Shown piece by piece: positions 17,744-25,948 of a stretch of 64,000 bases of DNA; the first letter of the stretch is position 1; each line of letters opens with the position of its first letter. The notes beneath the pieces are model-generated. The model ran no database searches. It was not told where the DNA came from and saw only the letters and a program-made list of their open reading frames with translations. Origin of the DNA: Scatavimonas merdipullorum. GTDB taxonomy: Bacteria; Bacillota; Clostridia; Oscillospirales; Acutalibacteraceae. A program made the translations under genes and the position numbers. The stretch covers positions 62,001 through 126,000 of the forward strand of contig DVGH01000034.1 in assembly GCA_018712865.1 (NCBI GenBank). Direction: 5' to 3'.

Positions 17744-18490
17744 TCAATTTTGAATGGTTTTATAAAAATCAAGCGTTTTAAAAACATGCTCACTCACATG
17801 CAGCACATACGCCTCGCTTGCCTGCTCCAAAAGCGCAACGGAAGCTTCCGGCAGGGTAAAACCAAAAAGCTTTTCAAGCGGCGCATAAATACAATGGCGC
17901 ATCGCCGTTGTCACACCCATACCAAGCAACATGCCGTATCTTTCTTTTCCTTGTATACAATCTCCACACAGCAATATGCCGCTTTGCGGTAAAAAATACA
18001 TGTTCTCATGCGCATAGCACTGACAGCCGTTGCAGCACATAAGGTCCGGCATATACCCTGCAATGGACAAAAGCCGCAGCTCCACGGCCGCCTTTATCAG
18101 CCCTCTGGGGCGCTTTTCTCTGGACAATACGTACAGCCCGTTTAAAAACAAGCGCAAATATTCCTCCGCCGGAAGATTTTCCGGTGCAAAGGCCAACGCA
18201 AGCTCGCAAAAATACTGCGCCAAAGACATCTTTACAACATCCGTGCGCAGTCTTACAAACATTTCCTGCGATTGTGCCTCGTCAATTGTATATGTATCCC
18301 GGCCTATAAAAATAGTAAGCCGGGAATAGCACAACAGCCGTGTTGCAGAACCCTTGGGGCTTTTTATACTGCGCGCGTTTTTTACAAACGCCCGTATAAT
18401 GCCATGACTCTTTGTAAGCACTGTCACAAGCCTATTTTGCTCCCCTATATTCTGTTCCTTTATAATCAGGCCGTCCGTGCTGATTTTCAT
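17744..18490 (-). CDS. recO: DNA repair protein RecO
   Basis: 248-residue mediator that, with RecR, loads RecA on SSB-coated DNA. N-terminal OB fold (MKISTDGLIIKEQNIGEQNR), C-terminal helices with a four-Cys zinc site (CCNGCQC and CGDC). ATG 18490 has AGGAGG 6 bases upstream; an ORF start at 18517 would add nine residues. Its 5' end is overlapped by the small yqzL-like frame. Confidence 0.92.
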   Translation of the reverse strand: MKISTDGLIIKEQNIGEQNRLVTVLTKSHGIIRAFVKNARSIKSPKGSATRLLCYSRLTIFIGRDTYTIDEAQSQEMFVRLRTDVVKMSLAQYFCELALAFAPENLPAEEYLRLFLNGLYVLSREKRPRGLIKAAVELRLLSIAGYMPDLMCCNGCQCYAHENMYFLPQSGILLCGDCIQGKERYGMLLGMGVTTAMRHCIYAPLEKLFGFTLPEASVALLEQASEAYVLHVSEHVFKTLDFYKTIQN

Positions 18491-18608
18491 GCTCCGCCTC
18501 CTGCGTGTTGTCTGCAAAATCCTTACTGTTTTTTATGCTTGTATACGTTAAATAATCCAGAACGCTGCCCGATTTCAAAAAGGCCGTCCATGCATCTGTT
18601 TCATCCAT
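18432..18608 (-). CDS. YqzL-like small protein overlapping recO
   Basis: 58-residue frame starting ATG at 18608 and stopping TAG at 18432-18434, overlapping the start of recO by 59 bp in another frame. It begins MDETDAWTAFLKSGSVLDYL; the pattern of a Trp, a Phe, a Gly and a Leu-Tyr pair recalls YqzL (47-60 aa), which lies between era and recO in Bacillus, as here. The last 20 residues, which lie inside recO, look like passive translation. A weak AAGGG precedes the start. Whether it is expressed is uncertain. Confidence 0.5.
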   Translation of the reverse strand: MDETDAWTAFLKSGSVLDYLTYTSIKNSKDFADNTQEAEHENQHGRPDYKGTEYRGAK

Positions 18609-18738
18609 ACCTTACACACCCTTAACGTTAAATAGCGGGGATTGTTTTTACATCCCTATTAACAGTATACGCACCCGGTTTGGTGATATAGCGTGTAAAT
18701 TGTAGAAGAAATGAAAGTTAAATTTTCCCGTTTTTATA

Positions 18739-19674
18739 TTAGCGAAAATGATCGCTGTCATAGCCCAGCGACCGCAAAATCCCCTGCCTGTTGCGCCAGT
18801 CCTCTTTAACCTTTACCCAAAGCGAAAGGTTGATTTTACAGGCAAAAAACGCCTCCATATCCTGTCGCGCACAGGAACCGATCTTTTTAAGCATAGACCC
18901 GTTTTTTCCAATGATAATCCCTTTATGACTTGCCCTTTCGCAGTAGATGACCGCGTCTATATCCATTATGCCGCTTTGTTCCCTTGTCTGCATTTTTTCC
19001 ACAATAACCGCCGTCCCGTGCGGAATTTCGTGATTAAGCTGCCGCAAAAGCTTTTCACGAATCATTTCCGCCGCAAGCACCCGCTCAGGCTGGTCGGTTA
19101 AGGTATCTTCTTCAAACAGGTGCTCACCCGGCTGCGCCTGCTTTTTCAGCTCGTCCTCCAGCGCCTGCATACCGCTTGCATGCAGCGCAGAAACGGGCAC
19201 AATCGCAGAAAAATCAAACAGACTACTGTAATCTGCAATATTCTGCATCAAATCCTCTTTGTTTTTGACAAGGTCAATCTTATTTAAGGCCAGCACCGCC
19301 GGTACCCCAAGAGCCTTAAATTTTTCCACCAGCGAAAGCTCCGTATCCGCCGGAGCTTTCCCCGCCTGTGCAACAAGCAGGCAGGCATCCACGCCGGACA
19401 CAGATTCCCTGACGGCACGCACCATATAATTGCCAAGCTGCGTTTTGGGCTTATGCATGCCGGGCGTGTCAATAAAAACAAGCTGAACATCCGCCTTTGT
19501 TAAAACCCCCATAATCCTGGTGCGCGTTGTTTGCGGCTTGCTGGAAACAATCGCCACCTTTTGCCCCAGCAATCGGTTCAGTATAGAAGATTTTCCCACA
19601 TTGGGTCTGCCCACAATCGCAATAAAGGCCGTTTTCTCCTGCCTGTTTTCCGTATGATAACCTGTACTAGCCAA
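18739..19674 (-). CDS. era: GTPase Era
   Basis: Essential 30S-assembly GTPase of 311 aa. G-domain motifs in order: GRPNVGKSSILN (G1), DTPGMH (G3), LNKIDLV (G4), and a C-terminal KH domain with IIGKNGSMLKKIG. The start is a TTG at 19674 with GGAGGG 6-7 bases upstream. A terminator separates it from the upstream dgkA. Confidence 0.96.
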   Translation of the reverse strand: MASTGYHTENRQEKTAFIAIVGRPNVGKSSILNRLLGQKVAIVSSKPQTTRTRIMGVLTKADVQLVFIDTPGMHKPKTQLGNYMVRAVRESVSGVDACLLVAQAGKAPADTELSLVEKFKALGVPAVLALNKIDLVKNKEDLMQNIADYSSLFDFSAIVPVSALHASGMQALEDELKKQAQPGEHLFEEDTLTDQPERVLAAEMIREKLLRQLNHEIPHGTAVIVEKMQTREQSGIMDIDAVIYCERASHKGIIIGKNGSMLKKIGSCARQDMEAFFACKINLSLWVKVKEDWRNRQGILRSLGYDSDHFR

Positions 19675-19702
19675 AATATCCCTCCATGCTTACGCTTTAT
19701 GC

Positions 19703-19731
19703 AAAAAGCGGAGAGTTGTCGGCTCTCCGCT
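19703..19731 (-). terminator. Terminator after the phoH-ybeY-dgkA operon
   Basis: AGCGGAGAG / CTCTCCGCT stem with a 7-base loop, followed on the - strand by TTTTT. It lies between dgkA and era. Confidence 0.85.
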
Positions 19732-19751
19732 GCTGTTGATATCATCAAGAT

Positions 19752-20249
19752 CTAATCCTTATCCTTTTTTCTGCTGCATACCGATTTTGCATTTTCCGCC
19801 ATGCCAGACGGACCAATCATCACAAACAGAAGACTTAGGACAACTGTTAAAATAAATATGGTAAACAGCGCGGGGTCGGAACATAAAAAGGTGACCATCT
19901 CCCACAGCTTTTGTGGCTGCCAGAACAGGCATATGCCCACGGCCACGGCAAAAACCGACAAAACAAGAACCGCGCCGGCGGCCATATCCTTTGCCGCCTT
20001 AATCAAAGGGTGGCGCTGCTTTGCGCAGTAGTCGCAAACCCGTTCAAGCGCTGTGTTCAAAAGCTCCGCCGCCAACACCGCCGCAATCGTCAAAAGAAGT
20101 AAGGCCCAATGCAGCGCCGGCAATTCAAAAAATGCCGCAACTGCCAACACATAGGCCGCTACCACAATATGTATCCGTATATTCCGCTCTGTTTTTATAC
20201 AGTGCGCAATGCCGCTTACAGCATATTTAAAAGCACGAAAAAAACGCAT
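19752..20249 (-). CDS. dgkA: Undecaprenol / diacylglycerol kinase DgkA with extra C-terminal segment
   Basis: Small integral-membrane lipid kinase; the Gram-positive enzyme mainly phosphorylates undecaprenol. Active-site signature LLNTALERVCD and three membrane helices are present in the first about 125 residues. The protein is 165 aa, longer than usual, with a fourth hydrophobic segment (about 130-150) and a basic tail (SRKKDKD). It starts on the last base of ybeY (TAATG overlap), so the two are translationally coupled. Confidence 0.88.
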   Translation of the reverse strand: MRFFRAFKYAVSGIAHCIKTERNIRIHIVVAAYVLAVAAFFELPALHWALLLLTIAAVLAAELLNTALERVCDYCAKQRHPLIKAAKDMAAGAVLVLSVFAVAVGICLFWQPQKLWEMVTFLCSDPALFTIFILTVVLSLLFVMIGPSGMAENAKSVCSRKKDKD

Positions 20250-20746
20250 TATTCGTTAATTACATAGCTGGAGGATGCCGGAAGCCCCAACTGGTCCATA
20301 ATAAATTCTTCCTTTTCGCGCATACGCACCCGTTCCAGGTTATCCTCATGATCATATCCAAGAAGGTGCAGCACAGAATGCGCCGTAAGATAACCAACCT
20401 CTCGCTGCAGGCTGTGGTCAAAGCGTTTTGCCTGCTCCTGCGCTTTTTCCATGGAAATCACTACGTCACCCAAAATCTGCGCACCCGTTTCAGGGTCTGT
20501 ATCATATACGCCGTTTTCCCCCATTCCAAAGGAAAGAACATCCGTAACCATATCCTTGTCACGGTATTGCTTATTATACTCCTGGATCTGCGCATTATTT
20601 ACAAAGGTCACGCTGATTTCTGCCGGGCCCTTAAATTCTTCCAAACGTAAAACCGCATTGCAGCAACGGCGTACCAGCATACGCAGTCCTGTGGGAATTT
20701 TTACTTCTTTCTGCTTGTTTGTAATAATTACTCTGATCTTATCCAT
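20249..20746 (-). CDS. ybeY: Endoribonuclease YbeY (16S 3'-end maturation)
   Basis: Zinc RNase of 165 aa for 16S rRNA processing and ribosome quality control. Metal site HSVLHLLGYDH matches the HxxxHxxGxxH family motif. TAATG overlaps join it to phoH upstream and dgkA downstream, the common phoH-ybeY-dgkA-era order. Confidence 0.95.
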   Translation of the reverse strand: MDKIRVIITNKQKEVKIPTGLRMLVRRCCNAVLRLEEFKGPAEISVTFVNNAQIQEYNKQYRDKDMVTDVLSFGMGENGVYDTDPETGAQILGDVVISMEKAQEQAKRFDHSLQREVGYLTAHSVLHLLGYDHEDNLERVRMREKEEFIMDQLGLPASSSYVINE

Positions 20747-21825
20747 TATCTGTTACGTCTGACCTCCTCATTTTTTTCATAGGCTTTTATAATATCTTGT
20801 ACAAGCTTGTGTCTGACAACGTCTTTTTCATTAAAGGTCACATGGCAGATATCCTTAATATTTTTTAAAACCCTGACACATTCCTTTAATCCGGACCGGC
20901 ACCCCGGCGGCAGATCAATTTGCGTAATATCGCCGGTGATCACCATTTTTGAGTTAAACCCAAGCCTTGTTAAAAACATTTTCATTTGCTCGCTGGTTGT
21001 ATTCTGCGCCTCATCCAAAATAATAAAGCTGTCGTCCAGCGTGCGGCCGCGCATATATGCAAGCGGCGCAACCTCAATATTGCCGCGTTCCACATATTTC
21101 TGATAGGTTTCGGCGCCAAGCATGTCAAACAACGCGTCATACAGCGGGCGCAGATAGGGGTCCACCTTGCTTTGCAGATCCCCCGGCAGAAATCCAAGCT
21201 TTTCGCCCGCCTCTACAGCCGGGCGCGTCAAAATAATCCGGTTGATCTGCCTGGAACGGAACGCCGTTACCGCCATGGCAACTGCCAGATAGGTTTTACC
21301 CGTACCGGCAGGCCCAACACCTATGGTAATCGTATTGTCGCGGATTGCGTTACAGTATTGCTTTTGCCCAAGCGTTTTCGGTTTTACAGGCTTACCCTTC
21401 GACGTTATACAAATGCAATCGCCCGCCAGCTGCTCAATTTTCTCTTCGCTTCCGTCATTGACAAGCGACATACAATAACGAACGTTTTGCTCGCTTAAGC
21501 TTTCTCCCCGGTTAACAAGCTTTAAGAGGCTTTCAATCACCTTTGCCGCCTTCGAAACAGCTTCCGGTTCACCCGTAATTTTCAAATCGGAGCCCCTGCC
21601 AATTACACCGACCGCATATTCGTTTTCTATCAACTTAATGTTTTCATCAAAGCTGCCAAATAATGCTACGGCATGCTCCATTCTGTCTACATTTACAATT
21701 TGCTCCAGTGTATCTTCACCTTCATCCAAGTGGTCTTGCAAAAAATAAATTATGGGAAATAGACAATATAACCCTACTATACTCAAATTATCTGTAATTA
21801 TAACACAGAATTTTTTTAAAGTCAT
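20746..21825 (-). CDS. PhoH-like ATPase
   Basis: PhoH/PhoL-family P-loop ATPase: GPAGTGKTYLAVAMAV (Walker A), RPAVEAGEKLGFLPGDL, DEAQNTTSEQMKMFL (Walker B) and the terminal GLKECVRVLK. Homology begins around residue 38 (DTLEQIVNV). The first 30 residues from the ATG at 21825 are hydrophobic, have no Shine-Dalgarno site and probably are not translated; TTG codons at 21741 or 21729 are better candidates, so the true protein may be about 325 aa. Confidence 0.9.
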   Translation of the reverse strand: MTLKKFCVIITDNLSIVGLYCLFPIIYFLQDHLDEGEDTLEQIVNVDRMEHAVALFGSFDENIKLIENEYAVGVIGRGSDLKITGEPEAVSKAAKVIESLLKLVNRGESLSEQNVRYCMSLVNDGSEEKIEQLAGDCICITSKGKPVKPKTLGQKQYCNAIRDNTITIGVGPAGTGKTYLAVAMAVTAFRSRQINRIILTRPAVEAGEKLGFLPGDLQSKVDPYLRPLYDALFDMLGAETYQKYVERGNIEVAPLAYMRGRTLDDSFIILDEAQNTTSEQMKMFLTRLGFNSKMVITGDITQIDLPPGCRSGLKECVRVLKNIKDICHVTFNEKDVVRHKLVQDIIKAYEKNEEVRRNR

Positions 21826-21943
21826 TAAATTTGTGTAAAAATATTATATCAGAAAAACTTTTGTTTAAAACTCCCAATAATCAAAACAAAAACAGCCTTT
21901 GTATTGTTGTATTTTTTCACTATTTTTCTATACGTCCTTTTAT

Positions 21944-21972
21944 TTGCTTTTTAGGCGAAAAAATGGTAGTAT
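21944..21972 (+). promoter_or_regulatory. Candidate holB-ricT promoter
   Basis: TTGCTT (21944-21949), 17 bp, TAGTAT (21967-21972), 40 bp before the holB ATG. The gap 21826-22011 separates divergent phoH and holB and has no other gene. Confidence 0.5.
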
Positions 21973-22011
21973 AAATAAATTAGATCGTATCATAAAAAGA
22001 AGGTGCGTGCA

Positions 22012-22884
22012 ATGCCCGCTGTAATACCCAAAACGCTTTCTCTTCCAAAGGAACTTCTTGCGCTTTTGGAGCATAACTGCCTGCCGCATGCGGTTGTTTT
22101 GGAAAGCCACGATAAGCAGACTGCTCTGGATACCGCGTTGCATCTTTCCAAATGGGCGGTATGCACCGGCAGGGAAAAGCCGTGTGGCGTATGCAGCGCA
22201 TGTATAAAAGCTGTAAAAAACAGCCATCCCGATATTTACACAGCACAAGCTGCGGGAAAAACACAGGCCATCCCGGTGGACGAGATTCGCAGGATCTGTA
22301 TGGACGCTTACATCGTCCCCAACGAGGCCCCGGTCAAGGTATATTTGCTGTTTGATACAGACAATATGCAGCAAAGCGCGCAAAACGCTTTTTTAAAAGT
22401 ATTGGAGGAACCGCCGCAGAATATCCTTTTTATTCTGACATGCGAAAACGCGGAAAACCTTTTGCCCACAATCCGCTCCAGGGCGCCCGTTTTTCACCTG
22501 TCATCCGTACCGTCCGGACAAGCACAGGATGACCCCACCAAAGAAAAAGCATATGCGCTTGCCCTGCAAATTTGCCAGGCGCTTTATACCGGCAGCGAAA
22601 TGCATCTGCTGGAACTGACAGGTGCGCTTTTGGACAAAGCATTTGCCGCAGACGTGCTGGCACAGCTCACACTTCTGGTCCGCGGCGCGCTGGTTTGCTC
22701 AATAACCGGCAATATACAGGCTGCAGAGCAGGAAACAGAGCTTTGTGCGCATATCAGAAAACAAGGACTTTTAAATCTTTTAAACGTCATAAGCACCGCG
22801 CAGGCAAAGCTTATACGCAATGTCAACATGGCGCTTTTCTGCACCTGGCTGTGCGCGGCCCTCAGGGAAGAAAAAAATCATTAA
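22012..22884 (+). CDS. holB: DNA polymerase III delta-prime-like clamp loader subunit
   Basis: 290-residue AAA+ clamp-loader relative. Seen: zinc-knuckle cysteines (CGVCSAC), PVDEIRRICMDAYI, LLFDTDNMQQSAQNAFLKVLEEPP (sensor region; only part quoted) and TIRSRAPVF. The Walker A glycine loop is replaced (VVLESHDKQTALDTA), and the SRC motif of delta-prime reads SRA. Delta-prime subunits need not bind ATP, so this fits. GAAGG is 8 bases before the ATG at 22012. RicT follows 36 bp later, as holB-yaaT in Bacillus. Confidence 0.85.
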   Translation: MPAVIPKTLSLPKELLALLEHNCLPHAVVLESHDKQTALDTALHLSKWAVCTGREKPCGVCSACIKAVKNSHPDIYTAQAAGKTQAIPVDEIRRICMDAYIVPNEAPVKVYLLFDTDNMQQSAQNAFLKVLEEPPQNILFILTCENAENLLPTIRSRAPVFHLSSVPSGQAQDDPTKEKAYALALQICQALYTGSEMHLLELTGALLDKAFAADVLAQLTLLVRGALVCSITGNIQAAEQETELCAHIRKQGLLNLLNVISTAQAKLIRNVNMALFCTWLCAALREEKNH

Positions 22885-22920
22885 AACAAAGAAAGCCAAT
22901 ATAGAATACAGGAGGATAAA

Positions 22921-23784
22921 ATGGCAGAGGTAATTGGTGTTCGCTTTAAAGATGTCGGAAAAGTATATTACTTTGACCCCGACAATACAACCCTTCAAGA
23001 AGGGGATGCAGTCATTGTAGAAACGGCCCGCGGTGTTGAATGCGGCCGCGTGGCTACCGCAAATAGGGAAATACCGGACGAGGACATAGTCCATCCGCTT
23101 AAAAAGCTAATACGTAAAGCCACACAGGAAGACCTTGCGCGCGTAGAAGAAAACAGAAAAAAGGAAAAAGAAGCGTTTGGCATTTGTGAAAAGAAAATTC
23201 TCGCCCATAAGCTGGATATGAAGCTGGTAGATGTAGAATATACTTTTGACAACAGCAAAATTCTGTTTTATTTTACAGCGGACGGGCGGGTGGATTTCCG
23301 CGCGCTGGTAAAGGACCTTGCGTCTGTCTTCCGCACAAGGATCGAGCTGCGGCAGATCGGCGTGCGCGACGAAGCAAAAATGCTCGGCGGTCTTGGCATC
23401 TGCGGCAAACCGTTTTGCTGCTCCACCTTCCTGGGTGAATTCCAGCCCGTTTCTATTCGGATGGCAAAAGAACAGGGGCTGTCTTTAAGCCCTGTAAAAA
23501 TTTCCGGAACCTGCGGCAGGCTGATGTGCTGTTTAAAATACGAGCAGGAAGCTTATACAGACCTTTTAAAAACAACCCCAAAGGTGGGTGCCATTGTAGG
23601 CACACCGGAAGGGCGCGGCGTTGTGGTAGACCAAAATCTGCTTACCGGCGTTTTAAAGGTGCGCATGGACAGAGCCCCCGAAGCGGCACCGTCAACCTTC
23701 AAGGTAAAAGAGGTCAAGGTTTTAAAGGACGCACAGATTCGCCTTGAGAAAAAAGAAATAGAAGAATTAAAAGGTTTGGAGTAA
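22921..23784 (+). CDS. ricT: RicT (YaaT), PSP1-domain regulator
   Basis: 287-residue member of the PSP1 family. In Bacillus, YaaT joins YmcA and YlbF in an Fe-S-containing complex that promotes RNase Y mRNA processing, sporulation and biofilm formation. The N-terminal half (VIGVRFKDVGKVYYFDP) and the two Cys clusters CGKPFCC and CGRLMCC are signature features. AGGAGG precedes the ATG; it is in the holB operon. Confidence 0.93.
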   Translation: MAEVIGVRFKDVGKVYYFDPDNTTLQEGDAVIVETARGVECGRVATANREIPDEDIVHPLKKLIRKATQEDLARVEENRKKEKEAFGICEKKILAHKLDMKLVDVEYTFDNSKILFYFTADGRVDFRALVKDLASVFRTRIELRQIGVRDEAKMLGGLGICGKPFCCSTFLGEFQPVSIRMAKEQGLSLSPVKISGTCGRLMCCLKYEQEAYTDLLKTTPKVGAIVGTPEGRGVVVDQNLLTGVLKVRMDRAPEAAPSTFKVKEVKVLKDAQIRLEKKEIEELKGLE

Positions 23785-23828
23785 ATTTTATGCACGACAT
23801 GTAAATCTTACTTTTTTCAGGAAAACAG

Positions 23829-23856
23829 TTGCTTTTTTTTTGAACAATGATACAAT
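23829..23856 (+). promoter_or_regulatory. Ferredoxin promoter
   Basis: TTGCTT (23829-23834), 16 bp, TACAAT (23851-23856), 32 bp before the GTG start. Confidence 0.6.
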
Positions 23857-23888
23857 AGAGGTGTAATTTTAAAAGGAGGTGTTTCTAA

Positions 23889-24059
23889 GTGGCATATGTA
23901 ATAAATGATGATTGCATTTCCTGCGGCGCATGTGAGGCTGAATGTCCCGTTAGCGCTATTTCCGAAGGGGATGGAAAGTACGTAATAGACGCAGATACCT
24001 GCACAGAGTGCGGTGCATGCGCAGACACCTGCCCCGTAGGCGCTCCGCAGCAGGGTTGA
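23889..24059 (+). CDS. 2[4Fe-4S] ferredoxin
   Basis: 56-residue clostridial-type electron carrier. Two clusters are ligated by CISCGACEAECP and CTECGACADTCP (each CxxCxxCxxxCP). The GTG at 23889 has AGGAGGTG 9-10 bases upstream, and a terminator follows, so this is a one-gene unit. It occupies the place of yabA between ricT and trmN6 in the Bacillus order holB-ricT-yabA-yabB-rsmI. It is probably a general low-potential donor; a specific partner is not shown. Confidence 0.96.
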   Translation: MAYVINDDCISCGACEAECPVSAISEGDGKYVIDADTCTECGACADTCPVGAPQQG

Positions 24060-24083
24060 TGACCTCCGTGTACATCAGAAAAT

Positions 24084-24125
24084 AAACGGCAGGCTGCCAC
24101 GTTTGGCCCTGCCGTTGTTTTTTTA
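24084..24125 (+). terminator. Terminator after ferredoxin
   Basis: AACGGCAGG / CCTGCCGTT stem with a loop of about 14 nt, followed by a T7 run. Confidence 0.85.
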
Positions 24126-24262
24126 TTTATGGGCAGATGGCTTTTGTGCGGTTTGGACGATGCGCTGTAAAAAGCAATTTTATCTCCGCCCAAAATAAAA
24201 GATTCCATAGCAGTGAGACGCTGCCTGTTTTTAACCCGCAAACGCGGAAAATCACACAGGCA

Positions 24263-24291
24263 TTGTCCCACCGCTTTTTTTTTGCTATAAT
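24263..24291 (+). promoter_or_regulatory. trmN6-rsmI-folC promoter
   Basis: TTGTCC (24263-24268), 17 bp, TATAAT (24286-24291), about 35 bp before the start codon. Confidence 0.65.
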
Positions 24292-24325
24292 AGACGCAAA
24301 TCTTTTATACGGCAGGTGAACAAAT

Positions 24326-25060
24326 ATGGTTGGCGGCCAGCGTACAGAGCCCTTGGGAAACGGCGTGCAGGTCATTGTATCGGACGACCATCATTTTGCT
24401 ACAGATACCGTGCTGCTTGCAGACTTTGCAAAGCCTGCAGCGCGTGAAAAGGCCGTCGATCTTGGCAGCGGGTGCGGTACAATTCCCCTTTTGTGGAACA
24501 GGGGGAACGCGCCTGCCCACACAGTGGCGGTTGAATTACAGCAGGAAGCCTGCAATATGCTTGTGCGCAGCATTGCAATAAATTGCCTGGAAGAAAAAAT
24601 AACCGTCCTGCACGCAGACCTTCGCAGTCTGAAAGGCCTGCTGCCCTTTGGGGCTTTTGACCTGGTTGTATGCAACCCACCGTATAAAACACTGGGGAGC
24701 GGCCTTGTCAACCCCTCCCACGCGCAAAGGCTTGCACGTCACGAATGCACCTGCACTGTTTTAGACGCCGCTATGGCGGCCTCCTCTCTGCTGCGCTTTG
24801 GCGGCCGGTTCTGCCTTTGCCAGCGGCCGGAGCGCCTTTGCGATTGTATCCAGGCCTTCCGGCAGGCGGGTCTGGAGCCAAAACGTCTGCGCTTTGTACA
24901 GCCGCGTGAAGACAAAGCCCCCAAGCTTTTTCTGATTGAGGCAAAAAAAGGCGCAAGGCCGGGCGGGCTTCGTACGGAACCCGCGCTTTTTATTGAGCGC
25001 AACGGCAGACTTTCCGATGAAATGCACGCAATCTACGGGTCTTATAAGGACGGACATTAA
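24326..25060 (+). CDS. tRNA1(Val) (adenine37-N6)-methyltransferase TrmN6/YabB-like
   Basis: SAM methyltransferase, 244 aa. FATDTVLLADFA, VDLGSGCGTIPLLW (SAM loop) and the N6-adenine motif NPPYKTLGSG match the YabB/YfiC group. It is directly followed by rsmI (15 bp), the conserved yabB-yabC (rsmI) pair of Bacillota. Confidence 0.88.
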   Translation: MVGGQRTEPLGNGVQVIVSDDHHFATDTVLLADFAKPAAREKAVDLGSGCGTIPLLWNRGNAPAHTVAVELQQEACNMLVRSIAINCLEEKITVLHADLRSLKGLLPFGAFDLVVCNPPYKTLGSGLVNPSHAQRLARHECTCTVLDAAMAASSLLRFGGRFCLCQRPERLCDCIQAFRQAGLEPKRLRFVQPREDKAPKLFLIEAKKGARPGGLRTEPALFIERNGRLSDEMHAIYGSYKDGH

Positions 25061-25074
25061 GGAGGACAGCTTCT

Positions 25075-25911
25075 ATGGCGGGAACATTATATGTAGTTGG
25101 CACCCCCATCGGTAATCTGGGCGATCTGTCGCCGCGCGCCCTGCAAACACTGCAAGACGTAGATTTTATTGCGGCGGAGGACACGCGCGTCACCTTAAAG
25201 CTTTTGAACCATTTTTCCATAAAGAAGCCCATGATCAGCTACTTTGAGCATAACAAGCTGCAACGCGGCGATGTAATCTGTACCAGAATAGAGGCTGGCG
25301 AAAACTGCGCTTTGGTTACAGACGCAGGCATGCCGGCAATTTCCGACCCCGGGGAAGACCTGATACGGCAGTGCGCACAGCGCGGTATACAGGCGGTCGT
25401 TGTCCCGGGGCCCAGCGCCGTCGTGTCTGCGCTTGCATTGTCTGCACTGCCCACCGGGCGTTTTACCTTTGAAGGCTTTTTAAGCATGAACAAAAAAAGC
25501 AGGCGCGAACATCTGGCACAGCTTCAAGAAGAAACACGCACCATGGTTTTTTACGAAGCGCCGCACAAGCTCCCCCACACGCTTGAAGACCTGTACCAAA
25601 CCTTTGGCGACAGGCGGCTTTCCATTGTCCGTGAGCTTACAAAGGTGCACGAACAGGTAATCCGCACCACGCTTAAAGACGCCGTACAGCATTATGCGCA
25701 GGGCCAGTTAAAAGGCGAGCTGGTCCTTGTAATAGAAGGAAAATCACAAGAACAACCGCAGCCCTGCCCGTTTGATCAGGCGCTTTTGCTTGCGCAAGAA
25801 TATGTGGAACAGGGAATGTCCGCTTCTGAAGCGGCAAAAACAGCGGCAAAATCCACAGGCCTAAAAAAAGGCGACCTTTACAAAGCGCTGCAAAACGGCA
25901 AACAACCGTAA
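25075..25911 (+). CDS. rsmI: 16S rRNA (cytidine1402-2'-O)-methyltransferase RsmI
   Basis: Tetrapyrrole-methylase-fold enzyme, 278 aa, acting on the same C1402 that RsmH modifies. LYVVGTPIGNLGDLSPRA, AEDTRVTLKLLNHF, TDAGMPAISDPGEDL and VPGPSAVVSALALSALP are diagnostic. GGAGG precedes the ATG; operon with trmN6 and folC. Confidence 0.96.
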   Translation: MAGTLYVVGTPIGNLGDLSPRALQTLQDVDFIAAEDTRVTLKLLNHFSIKKPMISYFEHNKLQRGDVICTRIEAGENCALVTDAGMPAISDPGEDLIRQCAQRGIQAVVVPGPSAVVSALALSALPTGRFTFEGFLSMNKKSRREHLAQLQEETRTMVFYEAPHKLPHTLEDLYQTFGDRRLSIVRELTKVHEQVIRTTLKDAVQHYAQGQLKGELVLVIEGKSQEQPQPCPFDQALLLAQEYVEQGMSASEAAKTAAKSTGLKKGDLYKALQNGKQP

Positions 25912-25948
25912 AAGCAAGGTAGTATTTTTTGAAAGGACGTAGCTTACA

